The notes under the pieces: model-generated | What the model was told of the DNA's origin: nothing | The model's input: only the letters and a program-made list of their open reading frames with translations | The model's database searches: none | NCBI GenBank assembly: GCA_040766585.1 | Contig: JAXGQE010000002.1 | Coordinates: 186,001-250,000 of the forward strand | Direction of reading: 5' to 3' | From: JAXGQE01 sp040766585 | GTDB lineage: Bacteria > Bacillota > SLNR01 | DNA length: 64,000 nucleotides | Shown here: positions 61,663-64,000 of the stretch, one piece after another | Layout of the letters: the number at the start of each line of letters is the position of its first letter | Position numbering within the stretch: position 1 is the first letter of the stretch | Made by a program: the position numbers and the translations under genes

Positions 61663-63184
61663 TGTATCCAACAAAGAAGGCATTGTGGATTTTGCCAGAG
61701 ATTTGCATCAACTGGGAGTTGAGATTATTTCGACGGGAGGAACCGCTGCACTTTTAGAGAAAAACGGGATTCCAGTTCGCTCAGTAGCTGATTTGACAGG
61801 ATTTCCGGAAATGCTGGACGGGAGGGTGAAGACACTTCAACCCGCCGTTCACGGAGGAATTCTGGCTGTACGCAGCAATCCTGAGCATATGGCAAAACTA
61901 AAAGAACACGGTATCGGGCCCATCGATCTGGTGGTGGTGAACCTCTACCCGTTCAAGGAAACGATCTTGAAAAAGGATGCAACTATGGATGACGCCATCG
62001 AAAATATTGATATTGGCGGTCCCACCATGATCCGTTCCGCTGCAAAAAACCATCGGGATGTGACGGTGGTGGTGAGCCCGGATTCATACAGTGAGATTAT
62101 TGAAGCCATTCGCGAACATGGAAAAACAGATGAAAAATTGCGATATCGCCTGGCCGTGGAAGCATTCAGCCATACCGGGCAGTACGATGCATTTATCAGC
62201 CAGTATTTATATCAGCATATGGAGAAGGAGTCCGACTTTCCAGCGATTTTGAATTTGAGTTATGAGAAGGTACAGGATCTGCATTACGGTGAAAACCCGC
62301 ATCAGAAAGCAGCCTTTTATCGGGATCCTTTCGCCGCCGGAGCCTGTGTGGCGACTGCAAAGCAGCTGCACGGCCGTTCCATGTCATATAACAATGTCAA
62401 CGATGCCAATGCCGCTTTGGAACTGGTAAAAGAATTTGATGCTCCGGCTGTGGTGGCCATCAAGCATGCAAACCCTTGCGGAGTGGGCATCGGCAGTACG
62501 CTCTCCGAAGCGTATCAAAAAGCGTATGATTCGGATCCCATATCCATTTTCGGGGGAATTGTTGCAGTGAACCGCACCATGGATGAGCAGACAGCATTGG
62601 AAATTAACAAAATATTTGTGGAAATCGTCATCGCTCCGGGATATACCCCCGAAGCTCTGAAAATATTGACTATGAAAAAGAATATTCGCATCCTGGACGT
62701 GGGACCGCTTCCCGAGTGCATGCACAGCTACTGGGACATGAAGAAAGTCAACGGAGGCCTGCTGGTTCAGGATGCCGATACTGCGCTGGCCCTGTCGGAT
62801 ACCTGGAAGACGGTATCCAAGCGGGTACCTACTGAACGCGAGGTGCAGGATCTTTTATTTGCTTGGCGTGTGGTCAAACACACCAAATCCAATGCCATAA
62901 TTTTTGCGAAGGATCTGGCAACAGTCGGAGTCGGTGCCGGCCAGATGAATCGGGTGGGATCTGCCCGCATTGCCGCCGAACAGGCGGGAGACAAAGCCGT
63001 GGGGGCCGTCATGGCATCGGATGCATTCTTTCCCTTCCCGGATAGCCTGGAAGTGGCCGCAGCTGCCGGGGTTACAGCGGTTGTTCATCCGGGAGGTTCT
63101 GTTAAAGACGAAGAGTCCATTGCGGTGGCGGACAAACACGGTATGGCCATGATGATCACGGGTATGAGGCATTTCAGACACTGA
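61640..63184 (+). CDS. purH: Bifunctional AICAR formyltransferase / IMP cyclohydrolase
   Basis: A 514-residue enzyme for the last two steps to IMP. The N-terminal cyclohydrolase (1-195) has ALISVSNKEGIVDFARDL, ISTGGTAALLEKNG and DGRVKTLQPAVHGGILA. The C-terminal transformylase has YGENPHQKAAFYRDP near residue 218, AIKHANPCGVGIG near residue 275 (the K-H pair of the active site) and DAFFPFPDSLEVAAAAGV near the end. ATG at 61640 after AGGAGGGAG. It consumes ZMP (AICAR), the precursor of the signal read by the riboswitch in front of pflB. Confidence 0.96.
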   Translation: MIRRALISVSNKEGIVDFARDLHQLGVEIISTGGTAALLEKNGIPVRSVADLTGFPEMLDGRVKTLQPAVHGGILAVRSNPEHMAKLKEHGIGPIDLVVVNLYPFKETILKKDATMDDAIENIDIGGPTMIRSAAKNHRDVTVVVSPDSYSEIIEAIREHGKTDEKLRYRLAVEAFSHTGQYDAFISQYLYQHMEKESDFPAILNLSYEKVQDLHYGENPHQKAAFYRDPFAAGACVATAKQLHGRSMSYNNVNDANAALELVKEFDAPAVVAIKHANPCGVGIGSTLSEAYQKAYDSDPISIFGGIVAVNRTMDEQTALEINKIFVEIVIAPGYTPEALKILTMKKNIRILDVGPLPECMHSYWDMKKVNGGLLVQDADTALALSDTWKTVSKRVPTEREVQDLLFAWRVVKHTKSNAIIFAKDLATVGVGAGQMNRVGSARIAAEQAGDKAVGAVMASDAFFPFPDSLEVAAAAGVTAVVHPGGSVKDEESIAVADKHGMAMMITGMRHFRH

Positions 63185-63207
63185 TTTCCTATGGAGGGGA
63201 GAACTCA

Positions 63208-64000
63208 ATGATGAGAATTCTGGTGATCGGCAGCGGAGGGCGCGAGCATGCGATTTTGTGGAAGTTGGCCCAAAGCCCCCGTGCAGCCAGGCTGTACTGT
63301 GCCCCCGGCAACGGCGGTACAGCTGAGCTTGCTGAAAATATCCCTCTGGGTATCGACCAGATCCAGGAACTGGCACAATGGGCCCAAAAAGAGGCTATTG
63401 ATCTGACGATTGTGGGACCGGAAGCGCCGCTTGTCAATGGCATTGTCGATGTCTTTCAACAGCGCGGACTCTGTGTGTTTGGGCCGTCAGCCCAGGCGGC
63501 GGCGCTGGAAGGCAGCAAGGTATTTGCCAAAGAGCTCATGAAAAAATATGGTATTCCCACCGGACGGTTTCATACTGCACAAACAGTGGATGAGGCCCTG
63601 CCTTGGCTGGATTCCTTTGGTTATCCGGTGGTTATCAAAGCAGACGGGCTGGCGGCTGGAAAAGGTGTCGTGATCGCCAAAGACCGCCAGGAAGCGGAAG
63701 CAGCAGTGACCATGATGCTTCGGGAAAAAGCGTTCGGTGCAGCCGGAGAAAAGATTTTGATCGAAGAATGCCTGATGGGAGAAGAAGTATCCGTCCTTGC
63801 CTTTACGGATGGAATCTCTATTGTACCAATGGTATCTGCTCAGGATCATAAGCGGATTTACGATGGGGATCAGGGACCCAACACCGGAGGTATGGGTGCC
63901 TATGCACCGGCTCCGGTATATACCGAGGCCATGGCGGCAGAAGTTGAAAAAAGCATTCTGCGGCCCACAGTCCAGGCCTTAAATCAAGAGGGAATCCAGT
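63208..64000 (+). CDS. purD: Phosphoribosylamine-glycine ligase, 3' end beyond the window
   Basis: The first 264 codons of a GAR synthetase (about 420 residues in full). The start RILVIGSGGREHAILWKL, then DLTIVGPEAPLVNGIVD, the ATP-grasp loop VIKADGLAAGKGVVIA near residue 145, LIEECLMGEEVSVLAFTDG near residue 190 and DQGPNTGGMGAYAPAP near residue 225 are diagnostic. ATG at 63208 with GGAGGGGA upstream. The frame is open to the last base, so the truncation is only the window edge. Eleventh gene of the pur operon. Confidence 0.95.
   Translation, partial: MMRILVIGSGGREHAILWKLAQSPRAARLYCAPGNGGTAELAENIPLGIDQIQELAQWAQKEAIDLTIVGPEAPLVNGIVDVFQQRGLCVFGPSAQAAALEGSKVFAKELMKKYGIPTGRFHTAQTVDEALPWLDSFGYPVVIKADGLAAGKGVVIAKDRQEAEAAVTMMLREKAFGAAGEKILIEECLMGEEVSVLAFTDGISIVPMVSAQDHKRIYDGDQGPNTGGMGAYAPAPVYTEAMAAEVEKSILRPTVQALNQEGIQ

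Noticed and set aside
1..64000. CRISPR array or prophage
   Set aside because: No regularly spaced identical repeats and no phage structural or integrase genes were found.

Overview
The window reads as a chromosomal segment of an anaerobic Gram-positive bacterium, most likely a clostridium (Bacillota). The evidence is strong AGGAGG-type ribosome binding sites with many GTG and TTG starts, a purS-purQ-purL type purine operon, a B12-dependent ribonucleotide reductase, rubrerythrin, pyruvate formate-lyase with its activase, and lipoproteins with Gram-positive style lipoboxes. Genus and species cannot be named from this sequence alone.

Layout. 0-4.6 kb: a DUF362 protein, two tandem YdcZ-type small membrane transporters, a DUF5050-like lipoprotein and a PepV-like dipeptidase. 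4.7-10.8 kb: an RND exporter with a large coiled-coil insertion, followed by an OmpR-type response regulator and its kinase. 11-21 kb: mostly metabolic and housekeeping genes (GNAT, M28 peptidase, DJ-1/PfpI, mtnK, VOC, aminotransferase, YhaM nuclease, Asp/Glu racemase, rubrerythrin under a PerR-like box, murB, trmL). 21.2-23.7 kb: a TetR regulator under three evenly spaced operators, then an ABC exporter whose ATPase is broken by clustered indels in the Walker A region. 23.7-23.9 kb, minus strand: a very small membrane protein gene with its own promoter and an in-frame TGA that falls where relatives carry a conserved cysteine, so it is a candidate selenoprotein. 24-26.4 kb: nrdJ under an NrdR-like box. 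27-32.5 kb, minus strand: an ABC exporter operon and a NarL-type two-component system. 33-36 kb: a small CxxxC secreted protein and an arsenic operon (arsR, a Cys-rich DUF2703 protein, acr3). 36-40.5 kb: two lipoproteins (DUF2202; VanX-like with SLH-like repeats), a CopB-type copper ATPase and a 25-residue membrane peptide. 40.7 kb: tRNA-Ala(CGC), followed by about 0.9 kb of non-coding sequence with IS21-like end repeats. 41.7-49.1 kb: a membrane protein, a PHP-domain secreted hydrolase, an M20 peptidase, GNAT, class I aldolase and an MscS channel. 49.4-52.6 kb, minus strand: pflB-pflA behind a ZTP (pfl) riboswitch. 52.7-64 kb: the de novo purine operon purE-B-C-S-Q-L-F-M-N-H-D, with purD running off the end.

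How the parts fit together. The pfl and pur operons diverge from one 350-bp region. Purine synthesis consumes formyl-folate and makes AICAR (ZMP). The pfl leader carries a ZTP riboswitch that would raise formate production when one-carbon units run short, while the purE side carries PurBox-like CCGAAC sites. Metal and oxidant defence is concentrated at 19 kb and 33-40 kb. The most novel item is the candidate selenocysteine micro-protein at 23.74-23.90 kb. Its UGA, its in-frame extension to a TAA next to a terminator, its promoter and its ribosome binding site are all visible, but Sec insertion itself is inferred.
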